DNA of 64,000 bases from Aristolochia californica. Taxonomy: Eukaryota > Streptophyta > Magnoliopsida > Piperales > Aristolochiaceae. The stretch's first letter is position 1. The number at the start of each line of letters is the position of its first letter. The notes under the pieces are model-generated. The model did no database searches. It was given only the letters and a program-made list of their open reading frames with translations, and was not told where the DNA came from. The stretch spans positions 496,001 to 560,000 of the forward strand of contig JARWKL010000006.1 in NCBI GenBank assembly GCA_029961685.1, written 5' to 3'. This document shows positions 1-11,800 of this stretch, piece by piece. Position numbers and translations under genes: made by a program.

Positions 1-1092
1 AGCAGGAATTTTACATTTTTTGCCTCTAGTGGGCTATCATTTACTAGCTTGAGCTTGTTAGAAACAATTATGTTCCTCAAGGAATTCTCGTGTTTCACGA
101 CTTTGGTCATGCTGTTTCATGTTAGAGAATCTCTGAATTCTGGTTCCTTGTTCAGTCAGTTGACAAAAAAAAATCAGAGAAATGTGGATGTGTTGGTTGT
201 GACTCTGAGAAAATAATACAATCTAGCAAGAGTTGGTTGGCCCAAGGTGACGTTTTCATTACGTGCTGATATAATGTGGTCATCTACCTGTCCATTCTTC
301 AACCCTTGGAATGATGAAAGCAGTAAGACCAACAAGAAAAAGGAGTTTGGTAGCTTCTGTGCTTTTTTTGCCGTTTCTGGTTGCTGTGTGGTTTTTTGTT
401 TGACAATTATGTTATGAATTATTTATGGTGCTTTGCTTTTTTGGACCAGTGTTGTAAAACACAGACTGAACCAACCGACCTAGGTTCATCTGGACCCAAT
501 CCCTTTTCCTTGTCACTATTGTGCAAGACTTATAATTGACTGATTGTCCAGACCTGGTTCGTCGTTTTTGCAAGTGAAGTGGATGACGGAGTCCTGATTG
601 CTAGCTCTTCTATCATTGTGGGGGGGGTGGGGATTGAGAATCCCCCTCCTTCCTTACCATCGAGCAACACAGGGGAGGGTAGGGGAACCCTCTTCTGTTG
701 CAAAAAAAAGGGTGGGGGGAGGTAGAGCTCACTCTTCCTAGTGTCTTTTGTCATTTGGACATAATCTTCTCCTTGTGTTTGATAAAGGAAAAAAATGGAT
801 TCCTCCATTGTCTGTTGTGCTCTAGATCATTTATTTATTATCCTTAATTTCCAAATTAGTACTGTGTGTCATTCTCATGAAGGGTCATATACCGTAAAAG
901 AATTTTTTTTATTTAAAATGACAGTAAGAAAGAGGATTGATGAAAAGTTTTTTCTTTTCCAAGTTATATTTCTATGTCATTTTAGTAGCATGTTATTTCC
1001 ATAGCTCTAAACCCACTTTCTCCCATCCTTGCACAAATGAATTTATTGCTTACTTTCTTTTTTATTTATATTGAATTCTTGTACATTTACAG
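1..1092 (+). other. Intronic sequence upstream of the first visible RH10 exon
   Basis: No exon is recognisable here. The stretch ends in a pyrimidine-containing acceptor (AG at 1091-1092) directly before the helicase exon starting at 1093, so at least its right part is an RH10 intron. The part from about 828 to 1092 occurs again, slightly diverged, at about 12,825-13,110, where it precedes a broken copy of the same exon. A G-rich/C-rich low-complexity patch lies at about 620-720. Confidence 0.6.
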
Positions 1093-3897
1093 GTTTTGGA
1101 TGAGGCAGATAGGTTATTAAACATGGATTTTGAAAAAGAGATTGATATAATTTTGAGTGTTATTCCCCGGGAGCGGAAAACATACTTATTCTCTGCTACT
1201 ATGACCAAAAAGGTACATAAATTTTGTCTGAGGTGCTAACTCTTTGAAGCATAGGAGGGGGTCTTTTGCCTTAGAAATAATTTTGGGAAACAAGCTGCCT
1301 AAGTGGTTGTGTTATTGCAGGTAAGCAAGCTTCAACGTGCATGCCTTAAGAGCCTTGTGAAGGTAGATCTAAACCCAATCTTTTGTTCTTCTTCATTTAC
1401 GGATTGTCACATATCTCTAAGCGGGGGCCATAATTTTCAATTTTCTTTTATATTTTCAGCTTGAGGCATCCACAAAATATTCAACTGTTGATACACTGAA
1501 GCAGCAGTATAAGTTGGTACCAGCAAAATATAAGGTTAATTTCCTTCCTTTGTACTCTAAAAAAAGTTTTTACTCATTAGTTTTCACTTTGATGTTTTTG
1601 TGTTCTTTCCATATCTGCGTACCCAGGATTGCTATCTTGTATATATTCTTAGTGAGATGTCTGGGAGTACATCAATGGTCTTTACCCGTACCTGTGAATC
1701 AACAAGGTTACTGTCACTAATACTGCGGCAGCTTGGATTGAATGCGATTCCAATAAGTGGTCAAATGACTCAGGTATTGATTGCTTGATGCTCCATAACT
1801 AATAAAGTAGACTCTTGTTTCTGCTGTTTGCATTTTTTTTAACTTATAGAGGTTGAGGTTTCTGACTACAGTGGATATGAGTTGGATTTCAATTTTGTGC
1901 TTTTGATTTGTACATTACGATAATCTTTAGTGGATGGAGAACTGTTATACTTTTCAAATAGAACTTTTAGCACCATAATCCAACATTGAACATATATTAA
2001 ACAGCTTTATTGTGATTGACATTAGTATATGATTATATGTTGAAGCAGTTAAAAAAAAAGTAAATGATTTCTATTTTTGAATACTATATATGGAAAAGAA
2101 GAACTATGTGAGAATTAGGTCCCATCAGGGGAGTTTGATTCAATCCATCTTCTGTTTGATCCTGTTTTGAGGACCAGGATAAAATCTGTGGCATCAATGA
2201 GTATGACGAAATCTGGTTTTGACTTGACTGATGCTTCAGATCCAGGCTACATCTACACCTATCCTGCCTTAGTTTCATAAGAAAATTATATCTCCAAAAG
2301 TAGAAAATGGATATTAAAAACTTCGTCCGAAGCAAGCTCTGGAATTATTTTAAGAACTAAATGCGGAACTGGAAGAGGTGGCATATGAATTTGTAGCAGT
2401 CATTTGGTGCTAAGCTAGTGTCTTTAGCATCTGAGTTGAGATGGTATGCCCATATCATCATAAATATAGGCTTCACATGGGGTCAACAACTTTGTGATCT
2501 ACAGAATAGTATTGGGTATTTAAACTTCTACCTACTTTGATTAGTAGGATACTTTTAACCTGATGTTCTTGTGAATACTGTCATGGGAGAGGCCTGGCTA
2601 CAGTTTCCCATGGGTTAAGGGTTTTCTTTTTGCTTCCTTAACTATCTCGTTGAAAACATGAACATTCAGATTTTCTTTAAATTGACAATTATGTGCATGA
2701 TTTTATTAAGAAAGAAAAAGTTAATAATGAATAATGCCTAGCGAGCCTTTTTACAGAAGAAAGGTATATCCCGCACCTATGGGATGGTTGCAGGGTATCT
2801 TGTTCCCCTCAAAGTAACATTGACAAGAAGAAACGTCTTCTAAGTGGTGCAGTACTGGGTCTATCTTATACATTGCTGAACTATCTCCAAGATTTTTTTT
2901 TCACTTGTGTTACAGCTGGTTGTTCGGTTACTGGGGTAGTTAGTCTTAAATGCTAAGAATGATGCCTCAGCTGATAAATAAAATTTGATATGTTCTATTT
3001 ACTTCATTTGGTTCCTGTAACAGGCAAAGAGACTATGTGCCTTAAACAAGTTCAAAACTGGAGAGTGCAACATTCTTGTCTGCACTGATGTAGCTAGCAG
3101 AGGGCTAGATATTCCTTCTGTAGATATGGTCATCAATTATGACATACCTAACAATTCTAAGGTAACTTTTTACCTTTGTTTTTTTCTTTTTTTTCTGAAA
3201 ACGAATGGCATTGCTTCATAGTAGTCTCATGATGCCTTGGATACTTGGGAATCTTTCCATGGTTCTTGTAGAAAATTTCAAATTGAATTATGATACTAAA
3301 AACTAACAAAATATGAAGCATGGATGATCATACTCAATATTCCAAAATATTTTACTGATATTTTTTTTTTTTTTAACTTTGATGCAGAATTATATTCATC
3401 GAGTGGGTAGGACTGCACGTGCTGGACGTTCTGGGGTGGCCATTTCATTGCTGAACCAATATGAGGTGGAGTGGTACATACTAATAGAGAGGCTGATTGG
3501 TACGGAACTCTCTTGAACTGTTGAACAGACATGTGTTCTAATACAAGTGCGAATGATCTAATTCATTTTTTTTTTACTTCTTTTAATGAATGGTTGCAGG
3601 CAAGGAACTTCCTGAATTTCCGTGTGAGGAAGAGGAAGTTATTTTTATGTTGGAAAGAGTCAATGAAGCCAAAAGAAAAGCTCTTGTGGTATGATCACTA
3701 CTTCATTAAAAACTCCTTTGAAACATGTCACTTTTATTGATGTGGATATTAAATAGTTTGTCTTGGTAAACTTGTAGAAAATGAAGGAAGGTTTTGATTT
3801 TAAGAGAAGAAGAGGAGAAGATGATGGAGATAAAGAAATTGAAGAACTACTAACACGGAAGTTGAGAAAGAAATTTAAAAAATCGAAGAACAGGTAG
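1093..3897 (+). CDS. RH10: DEAD-box ATP-dependent RNA helicase 10-like (DDX47/Rrp3 family), 3' half, partial
   Basis: Nucleolar-type DEAD-box helicase of the DDX47/Rrp3 group, whose family members act in pre-rRNA processing of the small ribosomal subunit. Eight exons can be joined in frame: 1093-1212, 1321-1362, 1460-1534, 1627-1773, 3024-3161, 3388-3499, 3600-3688 and 3778-3897, all with GT-AG borders, giving 280 residues to a TAG. Visible motifs in order are VLDEADR (II), SAT (III), VFTRT (IV), DVASRGLD (V) and [13 protein letters not shown] (VI), then a basic Lys/Arg-rich tail ending KKFKKSKNR. No stop or frameshift was found. The Q-motif and Walker A exons are not to the left within this window and must lie upstream; related 5' exons occur only in the array at 23-43 kb. 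Order and wording match plant RH10 closely. Whether the upstream part is intact cannot be seen, so this may be a functional gene or a truncated copy. Confidence 0.85.
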
Positions 3898-4404
3898 TGT
3901 TTTGTACATGAACAGAAACATAACAGACAAGGAAATTGTGTTGCTATTTGAAATGGTTTTTGGTTCATGCAGAAGCTTCAGGGGCTGTTTTTTATTTGTG
4001 GGTTGGGGACTTGAAAGTAATTTACAACTGAACCAGTTCCATCAGATTGAGGCCACGCTTAAACCATGGCAGTGGCAGTTCTTTCTTATGCACCTTAATA
4101 ATATGAGAACTTCGTTTCCTTCACTCCCCCTTACTGTAAAACTGCTAATCATGGGCATTCAATCCGATCACCAACTGGTCATTAAAGATTTAATATCTAC
4201 ACGTATTGTATCAATACAGTCGAAATTGGAGACATTAAATGATACATGCTAGAGAAGGAGCTCTCAATTAAGGAAGGATTAGATATTGACGCAAACTAGT
4301 CCAACAAATAAATGTAAAGCTTTCATAATCATGGTTATTGTACATCAATGTCATTAAAAATTATTTATTCTGATGTCAAACTAGGTAATATGAAATTAAT
4401 TCGG
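3898..4404 (+). other. RH10 3' flank, no gene seen
   Basis: Sequence after the RH10 stop, probably 3' UTR and flank. Open frames here have no recognisable protein similarity. No clear coding or RNA gene is visible. Confidence 0.5.
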
Positions 4405-4870
4405 TAGCCCATCTGTGTATTGTCACATCGGTTGCAATGCTGGATGGACCATTAATTTGGTGGTTCACAATGTGTAGGTTCATCTAATTAGGTAGGTTAC
4501 CTGCATGAATATCCAAATATATATATATATATATATATATATACAAAAAAAAAAAAAAAGTGGCGCAATTGAACCCTGTCAAACCTATGTTTGAATGAGG
4601 TCTAACTTGATTAGACCAAAACCACTCATCCTATTCAACACCTGGGGAAGAATAATTCTAATACAACACACAAGAGGGGTAGTGTGTATATGCAGGTCTG
4701 GCTGGAGTCTAGAAATTTCTTGGATCAAACCAATTGCCTAAGCCCGCCCGAGGTGAGTGAGATCCATACACAAGAGGGGTAGGTGATTGGTTTGATCCAA
4801 AAAAAATTATGGGTCAACCGATACAACGATTATTATCTGATTGTTGATCTCTCACCGTTGTTGGGTTATC
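4405..4870. repeat. Dispersed repeat, copy 1 (second copy at 19,905-20,660)
   Basis: Begins near the string TTCGGTAGCCCATCTGTG and ends near a GGGTTATC-TGTCGTGGCGCC block. Both blocks, and a middle part with GCAGGTCTGGCTGGAGT, recur in the same order and orientation at 19,905-20,660. Copy 1 follows RH10, copy 2 follows the second PMT pseudogene. It contains an (AT)n tract and an A-run that the other copy lacks. No coding potential or clear terminal repeats were recognised, so it could be a non-autonomous element or simply a shared segmental duplication. Confidence 0.6.
4516..4543. repeat. (AT)n microsatellite
   Basis: About 14 AT dinucleotides in a row, followed within ten bases by a run of about 15 A residues. 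Confidence 0.95.
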
Positions 4871-5502
4871 CTGTCGTGGCGCCTTCCATAGTTAAATATC
4901 GATTATATGTTTTGATATTGTTCGGTGGTGGATTATTGGTTTTTACCTGGCAGTAGATCTGGTTTTTCTTTCGTGGATTAGGGGATTTAGGCTTCTGGTG
5001 CGTCTGTGTTCGATTTTTTACCTAAACCACGGAAGCTATTTTTGGAAATCATGATCATGGTGATGAATGGTTAGACTTTGGATAAGTCTTGTGTTTTACT
5101 GGAAGTTCTCTCATTTGATGCCTGATGTTATGTGGCTCTGCCAATATTGTCACTTACCTTCATTTAAACCTAGTTTAGTTGCAACTTCATCCTTTTGGAT
5201 TTGGTTCAGTTTGTTTGATCAGTATATATCATCGGATTGAAATCTCAAGCTTTAAATATAGAAGCCAGGATGTCAAAATGTCAGTTCTCACACTTCTTGA
5301 ATAGTTCAGTTGCTCCTTTGTTTTATTTCAGTTTTGATAAGCGATAAAAAAAATGAGGCTTCCATTTTTATTACTTGTACATAACAATCTTGTTATGTAA
5401 TTTCTTTTGATTACTTGTACTGTAAGAGACTGGTATGTGAGTTTCTTTAGTTTGTGGTTAATAAATTGACACTAACATTGTCCATTGTTGAATTGCTTTC
5501 AG
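4871..5502 (+). other. Intron of MHK-like kinase pseudogene (second copy at 46,478-47,072)
   Basis: Non-coding sequence ending in a TTTCAG acceptor at 5497-5502 before the kinase exon. From about 5,024 to 5,495 it matches 46,478-47,072 over most of its length in the same orientation, for example around ATGATCATGGTGATGAATGG and GGATGTCAAAATGTCAGTT. The distal copy lacks the kinase exon. Confidence 0.7.
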
Positions 5503-6325
5503 GAGTGTAACCTGTACCAGCTCATGAAAGACCGAGGGAAGCTATTCTCTGAGGCAGAAGTTAGAAACTGGTGTTTTCAAATGTTCCAATCTCGTGCCTA
5601 TATGCATCAACGTGGATATTTCCATCGTGATCTTAAGCCTGGAAGGCAGCAGATTGACGATTCCACCCAAAAACTTGTGATTGGCCTGAAAGGATCAGTA
5701 TGACTATCCATATTACAGATAAGAGTGTTGACGCCTTGTTAAGTTAATGTTAAGATCAAGAAGGTGTATTCTCTTGTGTCTTTGCTAGTAATAAAAGTTT
5801 TGGTCAAGGTTCTATAGTTGCAAGGTTCAATCCAGATATGAGCCTCTAGAGTTCTTATATCCTTGTTTTTCTGTTCTTGTTTACTTTAGCTAATGTGTTC
5901 ATCATGAATTGCAGAGAATCTATTGGTCACAAGGGATGTTATTAAGATTGCTAATTTTGGTCTTGCTCGAGAAGTTACATCTAAGCCACCATATACTGAA
6001 TATGTCTCAACGCGATGGTGAGTACTCCAGTTAGTTCCTTCCTTATTTTAGGCTAAAATAGGTTCCATACTCATCACAATGTGATCCTTCTTTATCTTTT
6101 TTCCTTTTCTATTGTGGAAGGTAACGAGCACCAGAAGTTCTGCTCTAGGTATCCATGTATGGCTTTACTGTTGGTGAGATTCTTGGAAGGAAATAATATT
6201 TATAACAAACTTCTTTAATTTAAGTATTATTTTCTTATTCATTTCACTTTTACTCCAAATATGTGGGCAGTGGGTGCGATTATGGCTGAGCTATTTACTC
6301 TTCTTCCTCTGTTTGCTGGATCAAT
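5503..6325 (+). pseudogene. MHK/CDKF;4-like Ser/Thr protein kinase fragment
   Basis: Partial kinase catalytic domain similar to plant MHK (cyclin-dependent kinase F-4 type). Exon-like parts are 5503-5641 (ECNLYQLMKDRGK to YFHRDLKP, catalytic loop HRD intact), 5915-6017 ([20 protein letters not shown] to YTEYVSTRW), 6121-6175 (APEVLL) and 6271-6325 (GAIMAELFTL). Signs of decay: the DFG motif reads NFG; the donor after HRDLKP is changed from GT to GA; the third piece has in-frame TAA and TAG where Tyr and Gln are expected; the N-lobe and the C-terminal part of the kinase are missing. The fragment runs straight into a partial RH10 duplicate from about 6,336, so the two were joined by rearrangement. 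It cannot encode an active kinase. Confidence 0.85.
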
Positions 6326-6335
6326 GTATCACTCT

Positions 6336-7094
6336 TGTTTCTCATTTCTTTCTTTACTTCACTTGTAAATTTGCTTTTTTTCGTTGAATTTTGTTATTCT
6401 CTTTTATCTTCTTCCTATATTTGCATACCCAAGATTGCTATCTTGTATATATTTTTAGCAAGATGTCTGGGAGTACATCAATGGTCTTTACCCGTACTTG
6501 TGAAGCAACAAGGTTACTGTCACCAATACTGCGACAACTCGGATTGAATGCCATTCCAATAAGTGGTCAAATGACTCAGGTATTGATTGCTTGATACTCC
6601 ATAACTAATAAAGTAGACTCTTGATCCTGCTATTTGAATTTTTTTACTTACGGAGGGTGGGGTTTCTGACTACAGTGGATACGAGTTGGATTTCAATTTT
6701 GTGCTTTTGCTTTGTACATTAAGATAATCTTTAGTGAATGGAGAACTGTTATGCTTTTCATATAAAACTTTTTAGAGAAGAAAAAGGTATATCCCGCACC
6801 TATGGGATGGTTGCAGGGTATCGTTTCGGGCAAAGTAACATTGACAAGAAGAAACCCCTTCTAAGTGGTGCACTACTGGGTCTATCTTATACATGCCCAA
6901 ACAATCTCCAAGCCTTTGTTTTTTCCACTTGTGCTACACCTGGTTGTTCTGGGATAGTCTTAATTGCTAAGAATGATGTCTCAGTTGATAAAAAAATTTT
7001 GATATGTTCTATTTACTTCATTTGGTTCTTGTAACAGGCAAAGAGACTAGGTGCCTTACACAAGTTCAAATCTGGAGAGAGCAACATTCTTGTT
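6336..7094 (+). pseudogene. Partial RH10 duplicate (copy 2)
   Basis: Duplicate of the RH10 interval around 1,575-3,090. The exon at 6433-6579 (DCYLVYIFSKMSGS to PISGQMTQ) keeps an open frame, but its acceptor CAG has become CAA. The following intron is shortened, lacking about 0.8 kb present in copy 1. The next exon begins at 7038 (AKRLGALHKFKSG) and breaks off at about 7,094, before motif V. It starts immediately after the MHK fragment and has neither end of the gene, so it is a dead duplicate. The intron part with ATGGGATGGTTGCAGGGTAT is shared by all three forward RH10 copies. Confidence 0.88.
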
Positions 7095-7839
7095 TTCATT
7101 TTCTACTCGTTTACGAACCCAATTTATTTAATACCCACATCAATAAAAGAGGAATATTTCGAAAGAGTTTTTAACATAGGAAGGGTTAGTCAACAAAATG
7201 AAAATTTGATCTTCATCTTCATCTTAATCTTAATCTCATGCATCTACATGATCTTCATATTTGAAATGGGTGTTAGTGTGGACAAGTTCATATCCACTGA
7301 AAAACAATTTCCAGTGTTAGTGCCCCAAATAAGGAAAACACAGAAAATAAGAGAATTAATAACTTGTAAAGTATACTTAATTAAAATATAATACTTAAAC
7401 ATTAAATTAGGTAAAATAAATATTATTACTACACGAATAACTAATTTAATGTATAATTAAAACATATTAATGTACTAATTAAATTAATTATATATTATAT
7501 TATTTAAAGATTACTGTTTATTGTACATTAATACAGTAATTACATGAGTCAATTAATTGTGCACATGATTAATCATAAAAAAACGTTAAAAATAACATAA
7601 ACGAATATAATACATTTAAGTTATTAATTTATTGATAATATATGATGTTCTTTAACATAAAAAAGTCATTATTAAACAGGAAAAATCTATCAAATACTAA
7701 CTTTAACACACTATATATTTTTACATATTATTAATTAAAAATATTTTTCCATTAAATTTAAAACCATTGATTTTATTAATTATAAAAATGAGTTAATTAA
7801 ACTCGGTGCTCAATTGAAATTTTCAACTTAGGAAATATT
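7095..7839. other. AT-rich spacer, no gene seen
   Basis: Very AT-rich sequence that abruptly follows the broken RH10 exon. Nothing recognisable as coding, RNA or terminal repeat was found. The change in composition at about 7,095 marks a rearrangement or insertion border. Confidence 0.5.
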
Positions 7840-8737
7840 GATGAACAGTGCTTCGTCTTCCTCTTCCCGGTGCCGAATAGTTCGGGAGATCAACTTCTTC
7901 TTCTCCCCCTCGCCTAAGCAGTATTCCGAGCTAACTCGGACTAGGTTGAGGCTGCTCGGGCAGAAAAGTTTTTTCCGCAAGATGTCGTCGTCTTCGAACA
8001 GCGTAGGGTTGTCTCTTCTGAACGACAACTCGGCATGAGATCACGGAGAAAAGCGGTCATCGTCTTCTTCAGCAACGGTGCCAATAGCGTTAGAAGCTCT
8101 TTGCCGAATGGGGAAATCGATGCCTAATCGAAGTACAAATTACACAATTGATGCTCAAAAGTCAAAATCGAAGAAAATCAAAATCGAAATGGGGAAATCA
8201 AACAAAATCAAAAGACCGAGAGAGGGAGAGTTCGAGAGAAGACCGAGAGACGGAGATCGAAGAAGAGAGGGAGCAAAGGTAGAGGCTGGAGAGGAAAGTC
8301 CGAGAGGAGAGGGAGCAAAGACGTCAGGGGCGCAGGGAGACGAGAGAGGGGGTGCGGGAGAGAGGAAGAAAAAATGAAAATGAGGAACCGCGAGAGAGGG
8401 GAGTGCAAGGAGAGAGAGGGGAAAAAAACAAAAGAAATGTTGGGGTTCGAACCCCCGCGTCCTTCGTTTGGGTGAATAGCAAAGAGGGTCAGAAACCATT
8501 TGAATTTTTTTATAACGTGTAGATGAAGGACAACTTTATCCCCAACATCCAGATGAAATGTTATCTGCACTCCACTAACTACTTCAAACTGATGAAGGGC
8601 ATAATGTGGTTGATCTTTATCACAAGAAGTTTTGTTTTGGCTTCGTTGGCACTTTCCACTATAAAAAGTATTTGTCTTCCAACAACCCAATTTGTTTTAC
8701 GAAACCGGAAGCAAAAAAGATGAAATAGATCCATCAC
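7840..8737. repeat. GA-rich low-complexity region and uncharacterised flank
   Basis: From about 8,200 to 8,440 the plus strand is almost pure purine (GAGAG and GGGAG strings). Open frames on both strands here are low-complexity readings of that bias. Around 7,840-8,110 a Ser-rich frame exists but resembles no family I know. A GGTTCGAACCC string at about 8,443 is isolated and has no tRNA cloverleaf upstream. Confidence 0.5.
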
Positions 8738-8812
8738 GTGTACATTCAACGGTTCAATAGAATTCTCCATTAAATCTCATATTGGTTCTCCGACGAAATA
8801 GCCACCCCAGCG
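8738..8812 (-). pseudogene. Short inverted RH10 exon remnant
   Basis: On the minus strand this matches the RH10 exon at 3,420-3,530 (the stretch encoding [11 protein letters not shown] and the bases after it), with about 30 bases lost. It lies just upstream of the first PMT pseudogene, in the same relative place as the larger inverted RH10 copy (14,585-15,070) upstream of the second PMT pseudogene. This indicates that RH10 debris and PMT were duplicated together. Confidence 0.65.
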
Positions 8813-8859
8813 AATCAGCGAGCCACACTAGTCACAGGAGTTGTTTATTTTAGGGTTTC

Positions 8860-11800
8860 CTAGAGGGGAGAGGGATCTCAGTTAATGCGGTAGCACTGTG
8901 ATCGTTTACCGAGATGGGGAAACCTCGGTTCGTAAATTAGGGTTCTCCTGGAAGGAAGATTTGATTTGGTGACCGAATAAGGTGCTTTTGGCTGAGGCTT
9001 GTTTGTGTCTGTCTGAGCTTTTGCTGCTTGCCAGTTGTCGCTTCTGTGGTGTTTTTCGATTTCGGATCCCTTTCTTCTTTCTTTAGTTGAGAGCTTTTGT
9101 TTTCTGCTGTGGAGCGTGATTCTGCTTCGAGGTGCTTTGTGCTGTGTATGCTAGTATATGATTCGGTCCATTTATTTGGATCTCATTTTTGTTTCATTTG
9201 TTGTTTTTAATTTTTCGTACAGCGTTAGGGAAGATCGGTTGAGATTTGGAAGCTGGAGAGAGCGTGGAAATAAGTTAACGTGTTTTGTCTAATTTCTTTG
9301 TTAGTTGTCGATCACTAAAATGTCTTAGAGAGATCTAATTGGTTTCTTACTCATCGTTCAATTTCGATGTGATGTAATTTGAACTGGAATGCTGTTGATG
9401 TGTGGATTTACTTCCGGGAGAAAACTCAATAATAGATGGAATGCGATGCTTTTTGTTTTGGGAGTCGTTTTTGAAAATGAGGATATAGAAATTTTTTTGA
9501 GATTTTTTTCTTAAGGCTGTTGATTGATTCAGTAACTCCGAGGGCTGAAACAATACCAACTGTTCAGTCAAAACATCATTAGTTTGTTTGCTTAGGAAAA
9601 ATTATTGCTTACACTTGTCCGCCTTGTGTGATAGAGTGTTCTGGGCTTAACTGGCGACACCTTAAACTGGCTCTGGTGCTTATATGATTGGGTCATCATT
9701 CTACTGATTGCAAAGTCATGCAGAAAAGATAACTGGTAGTTGCAATTACACTATGGAGCATTTTAGTTTCTTGGGCACACAAACTGATTACTTTTCTCTT
9801 TACACCGAGTTTTAGTGTCGCATTGAGATGATAGATGATCCTTGAATTCTTTAGGGGAAGGAACAATCATTCCTCTCCTTAATTTTGCTACTATTCACAA
9901 TTAAATCTACGTTGCTCTCTATTTTTAGTTTTTAATTTAGAGCTATTAGTTTAACCAATGCCACCAATGGACTATTTCTGTGATAGACAATAGTGTGGCC
10001 CCCTCTTGTCTTCCATTTTCCACATGCATCTGTATGTCTGTACTAACATGCTCTTATTGTGGATATTGGTTTTTAGTAGGTTTCTGATGTCGGACAAAAT
10101 GAAGAATAAAGATCTCAAATATCCTGAGAAGAGCTCCAGGGTAGTTCCCATGTATTTGATGTTTATCGTACTCTGTGGATTTTCATTCTATCTTGGCGGT
10201 GTGTTTCTCTCTGAGGGGAATAGAGTCATCACAAAAGAGGTTACACAATCAGTTCCTACTCCCAGAAGTGGCTGTGCTGTTCCTCTTCAAATTAAACCTG
10301 TTGTCTTTCCTGAATGTGACAGCGATTACCAAGATTACGCACCAGGCACAGATTAAAGGGTATACATTACCACTCTTAGCTAACTATGTGTACAGCTGCT
10401 TGCCTGCATAAATATATTCAATTACGTGTCAGAACATTTGTTTATGTGTGCAAATTGAAGTATTATTTTTATGCAATATTTCCTGTTAATCTGGAGTGTT
10501 GCTCTCAATGTTGTGCCGCACTGATAATGAAATATTTTTTTTTTAGTGATGGAGAAAGTATGCTACTCACCGACTCACATTGATGGACCATCACTGTCCT
10601 CTCTTTGAAAGAAAAGAATGCTTAGTCCCTCCACCTGATGGCTACAAGGTGTCAATCAGATGGCTTCAGAGCAAAGATCAATGCTGGTATAGGTAAGCCA
10701 GTTTTTTTAAATTTCTCTGTTCTGGCTTTCTCTGCGAACTATCTGTAGAAATTTCATTTTCTTCGTTTCTTTGAGTTAATTTTTCTAGTCCTATTTCATT
10801 CTCACTGCATGATCATTTGCTGCCTCCCAAATGGTTTCTGTTTTCAGGAATGTGCCCTATGATTGGATTAACAAACAGATGTCTAACCAAAACTGGCTGA
10901 ATAAAGAAGGCGACAAATTCTTCTTTCCTGGGGGAGGTCCCATGTTTCCCAGAGGGAGGAGTCAGTGCATATGTTCATTTGATGCAAGAGTTGATTCCTG
11001 AGACGAAGGATGGAACTATTCGTACGGCAATTGATACAGGATGTGGGGTGAGTTGCTTTGTTTTCAACTGATGATGCTTTCAAATAGAATAGATTGTTTG
11101 ATGACATGTTTCAACAAAACTATGCAGTCTAATTTTCATTCGATCAGTAAAGCTAACAAAAGATTAAAGTAACTTGAATTTGGGAGCCTTTTTTAGTTCA
11201 GTTAGATGTCTTTTACAAATTGCCAAAGCTGCTTGCACAACTAAATTCTGTCAATTACTAATTAAATGATGTTAAACTCTTTGGATCTCTCTCTGTTGCT
11301 TTAAAGTTCATTGAGAGAAGGCCTCATGCCCTTGTAGATTATTATCAGGGGTATTCTACTTTTTGGGTTAACTTTTTTTTTTTTAAATACTTCTGGGGTT
11401 AACCATGGGAAGACCATCCCAAAATTGTGCTTATTAATTGATTTGGCCTTCCAAATTTAGGAATTTTCTGAGGTTAGATGGACATCCATGACGAAAGTCT
11501 TGTCCATTTACAGTTGATTGTTTCATATCTTGTTGTATGTGTGAGTTGCATCAAATTTTCTTTCTTCTCAATTTTCACTTTTTTGTTGCAGGTTGCAAGC
11601 TGGGGTGGTGATTTGTTAGGCCGTGAAATTTTAACTGTTTCTCTTGCACCAAGAGATAACCATGAAGCTCAGGTTCAGTTTGCTCTTGAACGTGGCATCC
11701 CTGCCATCTTGGGTATCATTTCTACACAGCGTCTTCATTTCCCCTCCAACTCTTTTGATATGGCGCACTGCTCCAGATGTCTTATCCCATGGACTGCATT

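Noticed and set aside
1093..3897. Calling RH10 a pseudogene because duplicates around it are broken
   Set aside because: All eight visible exons have sound splice sites and one open frame with every C-terminal helicase motif. Only the unseen 5' part could show it is broken.
8441..8462. tRNA-like T-arm string GGTTCGAACCC
   Set aside because: The 70 bases upstream are a purine-rich tract that cannot form the acceptor, D and anticodon arms, so it is not a tRNA gene.
8155..8690. Open frames of up to 160 codons on the minus strand
   Set aside because: They are Phe/Leu/Ser/Pro-rich readings of the GA-rich low-complexity tract and show no family similarity.
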